Below, piece after piece: positions 31,001-42,230 of a stretch of 64,000 bases of DNA (positions are counted from its first letter, which is position 1; every line of letters starts with the position of its first letter). Origin of the DNA: Chlorophyllum brunneum (Eukaryota > Basidiomycota > Agaricomycetes > Agaricales > Agaricaceae); NCBI GenBank assembly GCA_963576785.1, contig OY756142.1:3534001-3598000 (forward strand), in the 5' to 3' direction. Below the pieces are notes generated by a model that was given only the letters and a program-made list of their open reading frames with translations, did not search any database and had not been told where the DNA came from. A program made the translations under genes and the position numbers.

Positions 31001-33833
31001 GCAGCCAAAGATGCATACATATCGCTTGCTCTCTATCATGAACTAGTCAACCACTATATGATTCCTACCCCTCTTCTTGCGACGTCTCCTCCAACAACCC
31101 CTGTTTTAATCTATAGTCTAAATATGCAAAATGTCATCGCTAAAGGTCAACTTTCCCTTTATTCACACTTGACTGCCTATGGTGGTGTTCGCATTTCACA
31201 TGAACATACCCTTGTTGATATCCATCATGTGCTTATTCCTGGAGCTATTATGAGCACGCATCATAAGCAGAGTCTTGAAAGCTTTGGTCTACCTCCATTT
31301 ACATTAGTGTGTCTTCATGACCACACATGTGTTTACTCTCCTATTCCTCCAAATTCCCAGTCTAGCTTAGCTGCTCTATCTACTAGTGCAGTTAATGGAA
31401 AATCTGGTTCCTTGTCACAAGCAAAAACTCAGATTAACAATGGAGATAGCCATGATTTTGAACCAGAGCTCAATGGACTAGTCTCGGTTGGAGAATCACT
31501 GTCGGAAGACCTTATAGGCCCAACAGAAGAATCTACATTACTCAGTCAAACTGCTGAGATCAAATTTGCAGAGAAGAAGCTTAGTCCTGATGAATTACTT
31601 AGGCCAATGATGGATACGACAAAATGGGACAATGAAACTCATAGCCGAGTTCTTAAGAATGTCTGGCATATATTTCACATGATCTATCTTTCCGCCACTT
31701 ATGGCCATCGGAAGCAGTTCACTCGAGAACTCCGTGATGCCTTTTTTATTCCTGATACAAGTGACCGACAACAAATCAATGCTTGGGGATCAACACAAGG
31801 TCCTCCACAGACATATGAGATCCTTCAAAATTCATCCCCAGACTGGATTAGAGCACGATGTCGACACACTATACCTCCTCCACACATTCTCTACCCTCTT
31901 GTTCAAAGAGTATTCTGCATATATGGACCGATTGTGGACCAAACAACCAAACAGTGACTCTTTTCAGGAAATGCTCAGTGGCATGCTACACAGAACATTC
32001 TAGATCTGATTTGCAAAGGTTATGTATCTGATCCACCAGGAATATCTCTCTATACCCAAATTGGTATTGATAGGAAGGCAGGTGGCCTTCCTGTGTATCG
32101 ATGCACAAGAGGGACCAATGCTACAGAGGGAGGAGTTCATACACACATCCGTTCACAGCTCCCAAAGTTTGGAGTCTCAATACGACATGTCCAGGCTTCT
32201 CTGCTTGATTTTACACTTTGTCATAATCTCTTAGTCAGTATTGATTCTTTCTGGACTTTGGTTCTTACTGATACACTATACTCCTGGCACTCGTATAGGT
32301 TGGTACATACAACTCGACTGGCCAATGGTATCATGGCCATTTCTCAATTTGGACAACTAACCGAATTCAAGAACTTCAAATTTCACTTCAGAACATGTTA
32401 TCACATCCAGTTCATCTCAAAGGCTGGGTCAATGGTAACTTTTATACTCTAACCTCGGAGGTCATAGGAATCCTTCCAATTTCTGATGATATCCAGAGAT
32501 CTAGTGGGATGGCACTATACCACTCTACAACCAACCACAAACAAATGTATTGGTTTGTTGCCTCAATGCAGAACACCCGAAAACCAGTACTTCCTGTCCA
32601 TATGGCAGCTGAACAGCATCTATTCCGACAGCTCATGAAGAGCAACTGCACCTTTTCACCTCAGTCAGGAGAGCCTCACTGGCATGATGCCATAGTGGTC
32701 TGGAACAGGCATGCCAATGAAATGGATGGAGTTTACTACAAGGTAAGAGTACTCTGCTCATATGTTTGAGCACTACTATATACCATGATCCCTTTTATTA
32801 TTATTATACAGCTTGTTGAGCAACTCAAGGTGTATTACGCAAAATGGAAGACTATTCTACACATCAGAACCAACCTCTCATTCTTTGCAAAGATTTGACA
32901 GCCCTTGGCTCGCCTAATCCATGATCCATGTTGTTCACTAGTTGCTCCTCCTATCCCAACCTCCACACTCCAACCATATCATGTTGAGAGTGGACTTGCT
33001 GACATTGATATGGTAACAGATCCTCTTATCACTCCTGGTGAGGTAAGGCATAAGACACAATACTTCCCTGACTTAAGTACCACCTTAATGCCATTGGCCA
33101 GAACAAGATTGGAAATAATGAACACAAATACCTTTGAATTTCAGTTCCCCTTCCTATCTCCCACTGTCTTCTCAAATCCTTATACACTCACCTCCAGTAC
33201 AGTGGTGTCCCAGGCTCCTCAGGCTTCAACAAACCCAGATAGACATATATAGTGGAAAGAAGAAATTGAGTGCTGAGCGCAGCATCGGGTGCAGCCTTGC
33301 ACAGCTCAACAAGCCAAGCCAGGCAAAGTACCGAGGAGACCAAGAACATGCCAAAAATGTGGGAAGCCTGACTGTAAGGGGAAGCGGGCAGTTTCAGACT
33401 GCAAAAACCCATGTCAAGACTGTGGAAATGTGAATTGTTGTGGCCAGAATAGTCACAGACCTAATCTGTCCTGCTCTGAGGGGTGGAACTGATCTGCTAA
33501 TCATCATCAGATAATCACGTTGTAGGGCTGTATGAATGAATAGAAACCAGTATCTGATATAATGACCCTTTTGTTACAAAAATACTCAAAATTGATCATC
33601 GCTATCAGACTGTGCTTGAGCTGAGCAAGAATGTGCGTATTGAGAACTAGTAAGGTCAGGGTTTACTCTGAGCTAGTCATGGTATTACTGTAATGTACAT
33701 AGCTATAGAATTGAGAACGAATTGATGGTGGATACGATCACTTAGATCACTTCCCTTTCCTCCTTTCCTTCCCTTTTCTTTTCTTTTCTTTTCTTTTTTA
33801 TATTTTTTCTGTCACCCACACCACTATCCGGCC
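28010..33833 (+). mobile_element. 5.8-kb DNA transposon with 8-bp target duplication
   Basis: Flanked by AATAATAG at 28002-28009 and 33834-33841. Ends are imperfect 25-bp inverted repeats (28010-28034 and 33809-33833), both beginning GGC(T/C)GG and sharing an exact 10-nt inner part GGGTGACAG with its preceding T. Subterminal CTATCCGG occurs near both ends, on the left inside an almost perfect 18-bp palindrome (28038-28055). It carries one long, spliced, degraded gene. An 8-bp duplication occurs in hAT and Zisupton/KDZ-like superfamilies; I cannot place this element in either with certainty. Confidence 0.75.
28143..33492 (+). pseudogene. Transposase-like gene with DDE-like segment and DEDDy 3'-5' exonuclease domain, seven TGA stops
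   Basis: A spliced gene readable in order: AT-hook-like GRPRK/GRPKK repeats (28.4-28.7 kb), an acidic linker, a Cys-rich region (CPGCEKLL ... YCYCCHHC, 29.4-29.6 kb, resembling DUF6729), a DDE-like stretch (TIDHSHK, then YTDNMNDK, 30.0-30.35 kb), an RNase D/WRN-type exonuclease (VVGFDAEWN; QVNGDLIG; YAAKDAYISL, 30.4-31.05 kb), a conserved C-terminal part (RCTRGTNATEGGVH near 32.1 kb) and a terminal Cys finger (CQKCGKPDC...NPCQDCG, 33.3-33.45 kb). Introns of about 55 bp are recognisable, e.g. 30057-30110. In-frame TGA at 29062, 29635, 29695, 30353, 30947, 31955 and 32896. The first exon (ATG 28143) is a guess. It is a dead copy of a probable transposase. Confidence 0.65.
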
Positions 33834-33841
33834 AATAATAG

Positions 33842-34137
33842 AGCTTGAAAACTTTTGAGTAAGAGTGAAAATAATCATAGATATTTGAGTAGAGGTAAAT
33901 ATAGTTCAAATATATTATTAAGATAATGGTTTAGGTTCAAGATATATTTTGATAATATTAACTGAAATAAGGTTTTATTTGGAGAGTATAACCATATAGA
34001 TCCAAACAAAGTGACAATTATCTTAAAAAATTTGAATATTTTTTCTTTCACTGCTTCTAGATTTACATAGTTTCTATTTACTTATATAAAACACATTTAA
34101 AATATATTATAAACATAATTTATATAGTTTCCTAGTA
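33842..34137. repeat. AT-rich degenerate repeat DNA (base layer, right part)
   Basis: Continuation of the AT-rich layer beyond the DNA transposon, up to the truncation point of M3. No gene seen. Confidence 0.5.
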
Positions 34138-34360
34138 ACTGAGGAAGATACATGAGAGGATGAGTCAGAACTGGAAAACACTAAGGAGGCAGTTCAAGAA
34201 TTTTTAGACAAGATTTCAAGGACAAAACCTATAAAAAGAGAGGGTAAAAAGTGATAATTATGAACAACAAATCTTGCATTACAAAAGACCACTATACCCA
34301 ACACACCTCATGCTGTATCCACTGTACCCTAGGCTTTGCCAATTATCTCCACAATACACT

Positions 34361-35222
34361 ATGCACACCGAATGCAAACCTACCCTCTTCCCAGCCAATG
34401 ACACAGAGTTTGAACAAGAACTCAACAATCTCCTCGATGCCCAATCCACTGAAGACCAGATTGAACACTATACTGCCACAACCAAAGGACTCATATACAT
34501 TACTTATGCCATCAACAACCTCCAAATCCAAGCCAAAGCCCTGAGCTATATTCTACTTGTCACTAGCCACCATGTCAACTGGAAAACACAAACTCATAAA
34601 GGAATTATTGGACAAAGCAGCCACCAATCTTAACATATTGGTACACTCCGATACAAAGCAATGTATCCAAAGTGCCTTAGTTATGACAGGTGAAAGACTC
34701 AATCATCTCACTAATTCAAGCAACAATTCTACCTACAAACTCATCCGAAGACTAATGGATCTCAACTCATACACCCCTACCACCTTACCTGACAAACCAC
34801 CCTACCACAAAGATGATGAGCAAGCATAGTTAGATGAAGGAATGGAAGGAATCAACAAATTAGTCCTAGACTACCTAATGGAACCAAATATGTGAGATAA
34901 AGTAGACCACCTCCTTATACAACTACCTGACATAGACCCACCATCCAAACCAACAATATTTAACCCACTACCATCTTATCTTACACTCAAGGATGGAGGA
35001 CAATTCAAAGAAAACTACTGGAAGGAGATAGTACACAACCTTGTTGCCACAGAGACTAACAACACCTCTACATTCTGAGGATGAACTGTAGCCCTCTTTA
35101 GGGGAGGACAAAACTATGCCCCCTTCTGGATCAGATGTCAATGCAAGTCAGGAACTCCAATGATTGGCCCTACTAAATGTCAACTCATCAACACTTTACA
35201 CAAAGAACAAGATGACAAGTAG
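34361..35222 (+). pseudogene. M3 ORF3, frameshifted
   Basis: Homologue of the P2 ORF3 (MHTECKPTLFPANDTEFEQE ... MSTGKHKLIKELLDKAATNL ... TLKDGGQFKENYWKEIV). The two halves are in different frames, with a shift near 34.56 kb, and stops follow. Unknown function as for P2. Confidence 0.6.
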
Positions 35223-35275
35223 ACCATGACACTTCATGGGGTTATGAATGTAAAAAGGGAGGTATTGTTATGAAC

Positions 35276-35570
35276 TATAGATAAACACTACATTCCTATC
35301 ATGTGCCCATTGTACTCATTATTCTTGTGTATCCATTTCATCTCCTGTTTCATCTCTTATGGCTGTACTCTTACTGACTTGTCCTACTCGTCCTCTATGA
35401 CTCCCTTACTCTGTTCCTTTATTATTAGCACTCACCACTAGTATATAAAGTGTAGTAATACTTGATGTATTCCTTACACTTTACCAATCGTATCATCCCT
35501 TATCCTTCTCTCTACTTTCTTGTCTTTATCCAAAGACTTGCAATCTGAGTCCTAGACTAAGGTCGTAACA
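35276..35570 (+). repeat. M3 3' LTR
   Basis: TGTTATGAAC...GGTCGTAACA, 295 bp, preceded by AAAAAGGGAGGTAT. Confidence 0.85.
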
Positions 35571-35680
35571 TCAACCTCACATACCAAGTGCTCCCAAGAA
35601 TATCCCAAAGATACCTTTCATCAAACTACAATGAATGCTTATATTAATTTATAGGATCATAAATCTAGAAAGGAAGGTAT
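35571..35680 (+). repeat. Internal end fragment of the split-LTR element
   Basis: About 110 bp ending in a purine tract (GAAAGGAAGGTAT) before the LTR that starts at 35681. It is the last part of an older plus-strand element whose remainder is not in the window. Confidence 0.5.
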
Positions 35681-36239
35681 TGTTATGAACTATTCTCAGT
35701 ACTTTCATTCCTATCATGTACTTGCTCCACTGTCTCATTATTGTTTCACCATCTCCTATTTCATCTCCTGTTTTACCCTCAATAGGCTGTGTACATTTTG
35801 ACTTGCTTACCTCATTTCTTTATTCTTGGTTCTGTAAATAGGTATATAAGTAGTAGGTTATCTAGTGTAATCCTTATACTTTACTGTTACAACCTTAGTC
35901 TAGAACTCAGGTTGCAAGTCTTTGGATAAAGACAAGGAAGTAAAGAGAAGAAAAAGGGATAATATGATTAGTAAAGTGTAAGGAATACATCAAGTATTAC
36001 TACACTTTATATACTAGTAGTGAGTACTAATAATAAAGGAACAGAGTAAGGGAGTCATAGAGGACGAGTAGGACAAGTCAGTAAGAGTACAGCCATAAGG
36101 GATGAAACAGGAGATGAAATGTAATGAGTACAATGGGCACATGATAGGAATGTAGTGTTTATCTATAGTTCATAACAATACCTCCCTTTTTACATTCATA
36201 ACCCCATGAAGTGTCATGGTCTACTTGTCATCTTGTTCT

Positions 36240-36565
36240 TTGTGTAAGGTGTTGATGAGTTGATATTTAGTAAGGCTAATCATTGGAGTTCCTGACTTGC
36301 ATTGACATCTGATCCAGAAGGGGGCATAGTTTTGTCCTCCCCTAAAGAGGGCTACAGTTCATCCTCAGAATGTAGAGATGTTGTTAGTCTCTGTGGCAAC
36401 AAGGTTGTGTACTATCTCTTTCCAGTAGTTTTCTTCGAATTGTCCTCCATCCTTAAGTGTAAGATAAGATGGTGGTAGGTTAAATATTGTTGGTTTGGAT
36501 GGTGGGTATGTTGGTAGGTCTTCCAGGTTGGTTTGGTCCATTCTATATGTTCCTTGATTGTGCAT
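36240..36565 (-). pseudogene. M4 ORF3 C-terminal remnant joined to pol
   Basis: Reads KPTIFNLPPSYLTLKDGGQF then ENYWKEIVHNL, the conserved C-terminal motif of ORF3, preceded directly by pol-derived sequence (near IKEHIE). The join marks the internal deletion. Confidence 0.6.
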
Positions 36566-36947
36566 AATCTCTCATTGAATCATATGTCATTGTGGTGTGT
36601 GGTACAATCCTTCAGACATCTGTTGAAGCATATTATGTTGTTTGTCCAGTCAATTTCTGGGTTGTGTTTGACTAGCCAGTTGTGTCCGAGGTATAGGTCT
36701 ACACTCTCCAGTTGTGTTACTATTGCTTCGATTTCTTCTATGTGTTTTTTTTTTTTTTTTTTTTTTTTTTTGAATCAACAATTTATATAGTGGTGCTCGA
36801 ACACAGTCCACATGTACATACATACAAAAGTAAAATGTACAAAATGTTCAGAGTAGGGAAAGTGAACTATGTGTAAACTAACCCCTCAAGACTCGATGCC
36901 ATCTAGCGCATACACTAGAGAGATGTTTGGTACCTACATTGATCAGC

Positions 36948-37010
36948 AAGAAAAAGAAAAAGAGGAATTCAGAAAGAGAGAGAGTGAGAGAGAGAGATTG
37001 ATAGAAAGGA
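36948..37010. repeat. GA-rich microsatellite in the LINE 3' region
   Basis: Runs of GAAAAAGA and GAGAGAGA between the tail (36772) and the coding end (37195). Low-complexity only. Confidence 0.6.
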
Positions 37011-37194
37011 AGTATCTACTCGCAATTACAAGGGGAAACAACAAACGGTACTAGCGTGTGGGAGGGCATTTGCCCAGACACCACGGGAGAGATGGATTTT
37101 GAATGAAAACTATATATAAAATAGTAGACAAGTGGGGAAGGGAGAAATAGAGAAATGAATTTGAAGTCCATAACCGGGAGAGCATAAGAAAAAA

Positions 37195-39480
37195 TTAAAA
37201 GAAAGAAAAGGATTTATGCAGGCACAGACCCAAACCTTCTTTGGACTTGACAACAATGTAACGGGGGTATTGACCTGGCGCGGATACGATGGCGGTCAGG
37301 TTCTGGGGGGAAGCTGAACGTGGTAGGGTTTTGATGCAAAAAGTCTTGATGGTGTCAACGCCAAAGTGATGATCGAAGGTGTTGCAACAATAGAGGATGT
37401 GTGACCTAGTCTGTACCATTTGACTGTTACAGTGGTGGCATAATAGGTCCTTGTTGGGGAAGAATCGAAGTCGAAACTCCCTGATCGGGGCATAGCATAG
37501 GATGGCGTGACATGCTCTTGCAAAGAGCTGAGGCTAGTGACCACATTCTCGTATCCAGAGACCAGACTTAATGTGTGACGGTAAAGCGGAGGCCCCATTC
37601 ACTTGCACCGGGAGGTGGAGGAAGGAGCTACTGCTGTATTTCTTGAATCCGAACATGGCCTGCCATGTATGGATCGCTCGTTTGGCGGACTTCTTGCATA
37701 AGTAGTCCATGGAGTTAGGGACTCGGTAATTTCTACCCTGGTTAGGCCAGGCAACTGTTTGAATCCAATTGTGAGTGGCTTTCTGTATACCATATTTACA
37801 CTTCAATGGTGTGTGATAAAAGGAAAGGCGGTGCTGGTCCGACTTGTTGAACCAAGCTAGGAGTGCCTTCGATGTGAGGATGGATTGTCACTAGCAGGAG
37901 TGTGGCGAACAATTGAGTAGGAGCCGAGAGGCTGTGATGGAATCGGTGAACACATGAATGTGCTCAACCTGGTCGTATTCTGCAGTTGCAAGTACCTTGG
38001 TGATTCCTAAGTACTGTAGTGACCAGTTCAGTGTCTGTCGACGTAGTTCCTCTGAGCCTCTTCATGATAGAGCTCCTGCCGTCTAGGTGTCGAATAGTAG
38101 CTGCCACCGTGAACTGGCTGGCAAGTGGGTTGGGGTTGGGGTGGACCGAGCCGTCTATGCTGATAATAATAGACTTGTCATCTATCGTCACATTAGTCGT
38201 AACATCATCCCAAAGTGTCTTCGAGAGGTGAGGGCTGTCCCGGTTAAATCCTGTGAAAGATACATTAGTAGGGAAATGGTCAAGTAACCTATGTCCCGGC
38301 CAGACAGATTTAGAAACAGAGTTAAAATGTTCTATATAACGAGCCTTGGGGGTAGGGTGCGAAATATCCATCACAGCTCCAAGTGTCTTCTTCTTCTGAA
38401 TCTCCATGAAATTCTTGATGTGAAGTCAGTGGGGGGAAGAATGATACTCTTTCGTCAATCTTGCCAATGTGTGTTCATTATCCAACATATGAAGCCTCGA
38501 CGTTTGTCGTTCAGCCAACTTTCGGAGATGGAGTTTGATGGGCATGAGCCCCACGAGGGACTCTACGCCGCCTGTGGGAGAAGTCCAGAAGGCCCTGGTA
38601 ATCCTGAGCACCGCACTTTATTGCATTTTATTGAGGATTTCACAAGTCCCTTTAGTCCATGACTTATCGTGAAACCAAAGTCAGTATCTGTATGTCGCTA
38701 CCAGTACAACACACAAATGGTATAGTAATCTTTTGTTGCCGGGGGACAGACCTCTTACGGAGTTCCCTAGCATTTTCATTACCTTAATTGTGGATATTGC
38801 TTTGGCGGAGTAGAATCGAACGTGTTCCTTGAAGGTCAATGTCTGGTCGAAGTAGAAACCGAGATAATGCCAATGGGCTTTTGGTTTGAGGGGGGTGCGG
38901 CCAGTGAATGGTGGTGATCCCAAATCAATAGAGGGATTTGAGTCCTGTCTTGCACGTGTAAAGTGAAAGACTTCGGACTTGCTGTGTTCAATTTCTAGGC
39001 CGAATTCGTTCATGAGCCGCTCTATTTCATGGTACATATGTTGAAGGATTTCGACGTTCTGTTCAAGGGACAGAGATTGTGCGACTAAGGTACCGTCGTC
39101 TACAAACAAAAGGACATCAAAGTCCCATCTGTCATAGTGTTCCTCCATACGGATGTCAAAAATGTGAAGGAGGGGGGCGAGATATAAGGTGGAGAGAATG
39201 GGGCTAAGGGCAGAACCTTGACCTACTCCTACTGCTGCGTCAAACTCCGGGGAGGTTTCATTATTCCACCGGTAGGTTGTGCAGTGTTCTTTAAGGTAAT
39301 TGTTAAAGAATGCTGCAATTTGTGGGGGAAATCCCTGTCATCCCAGTATGTCGATGAGGAGATCGTGATTGAGGGAGGGGAAGAATTGGGCAACATCAAA
39401 TATGAGCACTGATGTCTTCTTCTTCTTCGTCCAAGCTCTCCGAATGATATGTGTCAGAAAGAGTCCCATGTCCTCAGTGG
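37195..39480 (-). pseudogene. LINE reverse transcriptase-RNase H, with stops
   Basis: On the minus strand: RT motif A (FDVAQFFPSLNH, about 39.4 kb), GVGQGSALSPILSTLYLAPL (about 39.23 kb), catalytic FVDDGTLVA (39.1 kb), then RNase H (IISIDGSVHPNPNP ... TDTE, 37964-38407), then CHHC...HILYCC zinc-like residues (37.4 kb). TGA stops interrupt RT near 39487 and 39346, and there are frame changes between pieces. Endonuclease is not seen. Reverse transcription and integration function is lost in this copy. Confidence 0.75.
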
Positions 39481-39529
39481 ATCATTGGCGAATGGCTCCC
39501 AGTTGGTGAGGGTGCTCGACTAAGGGGCC

Positions 39530-40645
39530 CCTTGCAGACTAATGCCCTTACCCCCCAGAGGCGGTGTCATGGTATCAACTTAAGCGGGTACACTCAGTTT
39601 CTCTCCGAGACCCACCAATAGAGGATTTAGACCTCTCCGGCTGGGCCGCACATTCTCTGCACAGTCCGCCATGGCCCACCAGTGGTTCCAGGGTCCCACC
39701 CCTGGCTGGCTTTCCATACCCCAACACCCGCTTTGCTATGCCCATAGGGCGCGGATCCACATGTTAATGGTGTCTGGAGTCTCTGTTTTGCAGGGGCTGC
39801 TACCAAAAAGGTGATCGTGCATTGCTTATAAAGCAAATCCACAGAATGCCTTGCAGTACCCACGTGAAATAGTGTCCTGGAGTTTGAGTGATCCCTACTA
39901 ATGTCTAATGCTGCCAGGGGAAGATATACACATCCTAACTGCAGTTGGAGGGGGGTGGCCTGTCCTTGCGGTCGGCTTGTTTTTTCCCCAAACCCCCTCT
40001 TATCGACTCCTATCCTTTTGGACCCTCTCGGGCTCAGCTGGGTAGTTTTTCTCAATGCACCCCCAGCTGGGGAACGGGGCAGAATGAAGCCTCTCCTGTA
40101 GTTCCCATGTTGGAGTAAACGCCTAGTTAGACTAGACTTGTACCACAGCTCAGTCAAATAGACTGATGCTAGTCCCACCATTAGGGAACTATGACACCAT
40201 TTTGGGAGCACGCTGGATCCTTCTACTGCTAGAGGGACCCTCAATGTGAACGGGCAGAAGGCAACCAGTATGCCCAGTTTTTGAGCCCCTTTGCCAAGGA
40301 GGCACCCCCTGCCATCCTGTACAACCCGGTATCAACTCTCGTCTAGAGAAAGCAAAAGGCATACCCCCTCATTAAGGCCCTTTGCCAAGGGGCCACTCCC
40401 CCCGCTCGAACTAAATCTCGTCTACCGTATAATAGATTCCGACCTCTGTTCGCAAGTCTAAGAGCAAGTAAGTGTGCAGTGGCCAGTATACCCAGCCTTT
40501 AACCTCTTTTGCCAAGGGAGTACTACACATCACCCTGTGTATAAGACAGTGCCAGGACCTAACGTCCAGCAAGAACAGGCCAGAAGCCCTCCACCAGAGA
40601 ACCGTCCCAATTAGGAAGGTAGTGGTAAGAGGTCAAGAAGGGATG
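39530..40645 (-). repeat. GC-richer 5' segment of the LINE with short repeats
   Basis: Clearly different composition from its surroundings. The text TTTGCCAAGG recurs at about 40290, 40381 and 40508 in related contexts (GCCAGTAT-CCCAG before two of them). Could be the promoter-bearing 5' UTR of the LINE, or an unrelated segment captured with it. A 205-codon frame (39627-40244, minus) has no motif I know. Confidence 0.5.
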
Positions 40646-40930
40646 TCTTCCATGTGTTTACCATTACTTAATACCAGTTGTGCTGTGTCTGTTATTTCTC
40701 CCTTCTTGTTTTTGGTTCCATCAGCATTGATTACTTGTATTGGGGTTTCAAGAGGTCTGATTGTGATTTGTTCTTCTTCTACTATTCTCTGTACTATGCA
40801 CATGTGGGTGCATCCAGAATCTACCAGTATGGTGATTTGTTTAAGTCCCTTCATTGTTCTGATTGTTGAATTGAGAAGAAGTTTGCATATTGAGTTCCTT
40901 TTCTATGGAATTATATATTGTCCATTATGA
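40646..40930 (-). pseudogene. M4 pol, protease fragment
   Basis: ITILVDSGCTHMCIVQRIVE contains the protease active-site DSG. The frame runs into the LINE at 40645 and continues at 36747 with EIEAIVTQLESVDLYLGHNW. Confidence 0.7.
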
Positions 40931-40973
40931 AATAAAATAGGAACTCTAGGTTTATTGGCTTGTGAGTTTGTGC

Positions 40974-42137
40974 CTACTTAGAGCCTTTGGCAAAATCCTC
41001 CTTTGCCTCTTCTTCTTGCTCAGTTTCCTCAGTAACCTCTCTGATATATGCTTTCTTTGGTGCTTTGCAATTTTTCAAGATATGGCCTTGCTCACCACAA
41101 TTATAGCACATTATTTTGGTGTATGTGACCTTTGTCTTCTTGCAGCAATATTTGATGATATGCCCATATAGGTTGTAGTTAAAACATCTAGGTTTGCTGT
41201 TCTGATTGGTGTCTGCCTTCTGTCTACCAATCTCCATTAGTTGTCCTCCACCTCTGTATGTGACTCCTGTGCTTGTTCTGATGTCTTCTCAGGTAATGTC
41301 TATTGTTTTGTATCCTTGTCCTACTACAAGGATTGTGTTCTTCCATTTGCTGTATATGTCTGGGATTGAGGCTGACAGATAGCCTACAATAGTTTGGATA
41401 ATGTCTGCTCTGATGTGTTGTTTGAGGAGGAATTTGGCATGGGCATCATCTATTTCTGCTTGGGTCTTCAATGCTTCAAACTCTATTAAGAAGTCCACGG
41501 TATTCCTCTTTCCCTATTTGAACAACTCAATTTCTCCTTCTGTTATAGCCTTTCTATTCCCCAAGAAAAAGGTAGCTACCATCACCTTTACAAAGTCATT
41601 GAACTCTGGTATTTTCTTGTCTTGAATTGTCTGTAACTTGGCATTGGCATAAGGACCTGCTAATCCTCCTTTCATTCATACCAATACTCCAATTATCTTT
41701 TGCTCGTTGTCCTTGATTTTGTTGAAGAGTGTCCATAAGGACATTGCTCTCCACCAATTGTTGAATTTGGTTCTATCTCCATTGAAATATCCTGGTTCTG
41801 GGGCTAAGTTCTTTGGGAAATTAATTTCATCAGCCATTTCTGATTCAGTTTCTGGTTCACTGTGTTTGTTCTTGTAGGTCTTGGCAATTTCTGTATCGGA
41901 TGGGGCTTTGGCAACTTCTATGTCAGATATGGTCTTAGCAACATCTGTGTTGAATAGGGTCTCGAAAAGAACTATGTCTTTGTCTACACTATGTTCAGAT
42001 TTCTGCTACTTAAGGCCTTTAGAGATTTCTGGCTCTGTTTGTCATTTGGATCCAGTGGTTACTGGTAATCTCTGGATATCTGTTGGTCTCAGAGCTCTTG
42101 GTCTTCTCGGTATTCTCGATGAGCTACTGCTGCTCAT
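40974..42137 (-). pseudogene. M4 gag, degraded
   Basis: Start at 42137 (MSSSSSSRI-type), end KEDFAKGSK at 40974. Best piece 40974-41237 contains the two CCHC knuckles with changes (NYNLYGHIIKYC has lost its first Cys; CYNCGEQGHILKNC retained). Stops upstream. Confidence 0.75.
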
Positions 42138-42217
42138 ATACTGTTGTCCTGGTTGGAGGCTATTATTCCAAGCCTAGCTATGAATAGTAGTACCTCTCTT
42201 GCAAGGTGAGTCAAATG

Positions 42218-42229
42218 ACACTTTACCAA
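42218..42229 (-). other. M4 primer-binding site
   Basis: Minus-strand TTGGTAAAGTGT, the same 12-mer as in P1 and P2, just inside the 5' LTR. Confidence 0.55.
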
Positions 42230-42230
42230 A

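Larger units (their letters stand above)
34138..35570 (+). mobile_element. Chromovirus M3, 5'-truncated, with 3' LTR
   Basis: Plus-strand remnant that starts in the pol chromodomain (EEDT-x-EDESELENTKEAVQEF), followed by the small ORF (ATG 34260), a broken ORF3 (34361-35222), polypurine tract and a 295-bp 3' LTR (35276-35570). Its left side joins AT-rich DNA directly; no 5' LTR is present. Subfamily as M1 and M4. Confidence 0.85.
36748..40645 (-). mobile_element. LINE (non-LTR retrotransposon, RNase H-bearing), inserted in M4
   Basis: Minus-strand element with a poly(A) tail (27 T on the plus strand, 36745-36771) and a 14-bp target duplication with one mismatch (36734-36747, 40646-40659), cutting M4 pol between protease and RT. 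Coding part about 37195-39480: RT, RNase H and a C-terminal zinc motif. An RNase H after the RT suggests the Tad-like group common in fungi. The 5' part (39.53-40.645 kb) is GC-richer and differs in character; much of the first ORF and endonuclease appear to be missing. Confidence 0.82.

Noticed and set aside
28855..33000. TGA read as an amino acid (recoding) in the transposon gene
   Set aside because: Neighbouring host genes use TGA as stop (for example the pol ends and the reductase), and the same CGA-to-TGA and TGG-to-TGA/TAG changes occur in dead retroelement copies.
36948..37010. GA repeats as a CRISPR-like or tandem gene feature
   Set aside because: Simple low-complexity sequence; no spacers. 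No CRISPR arrays or rRNA/tRNA genes were seen in the window.
39627..40244. 205-codon minus-strand frame in the LINE 5' segment
   Set aside because: No motif such as CCHC or endonuclease residues, GC-rich sequence in which long frames arise by chance. Left as part of the repeat.
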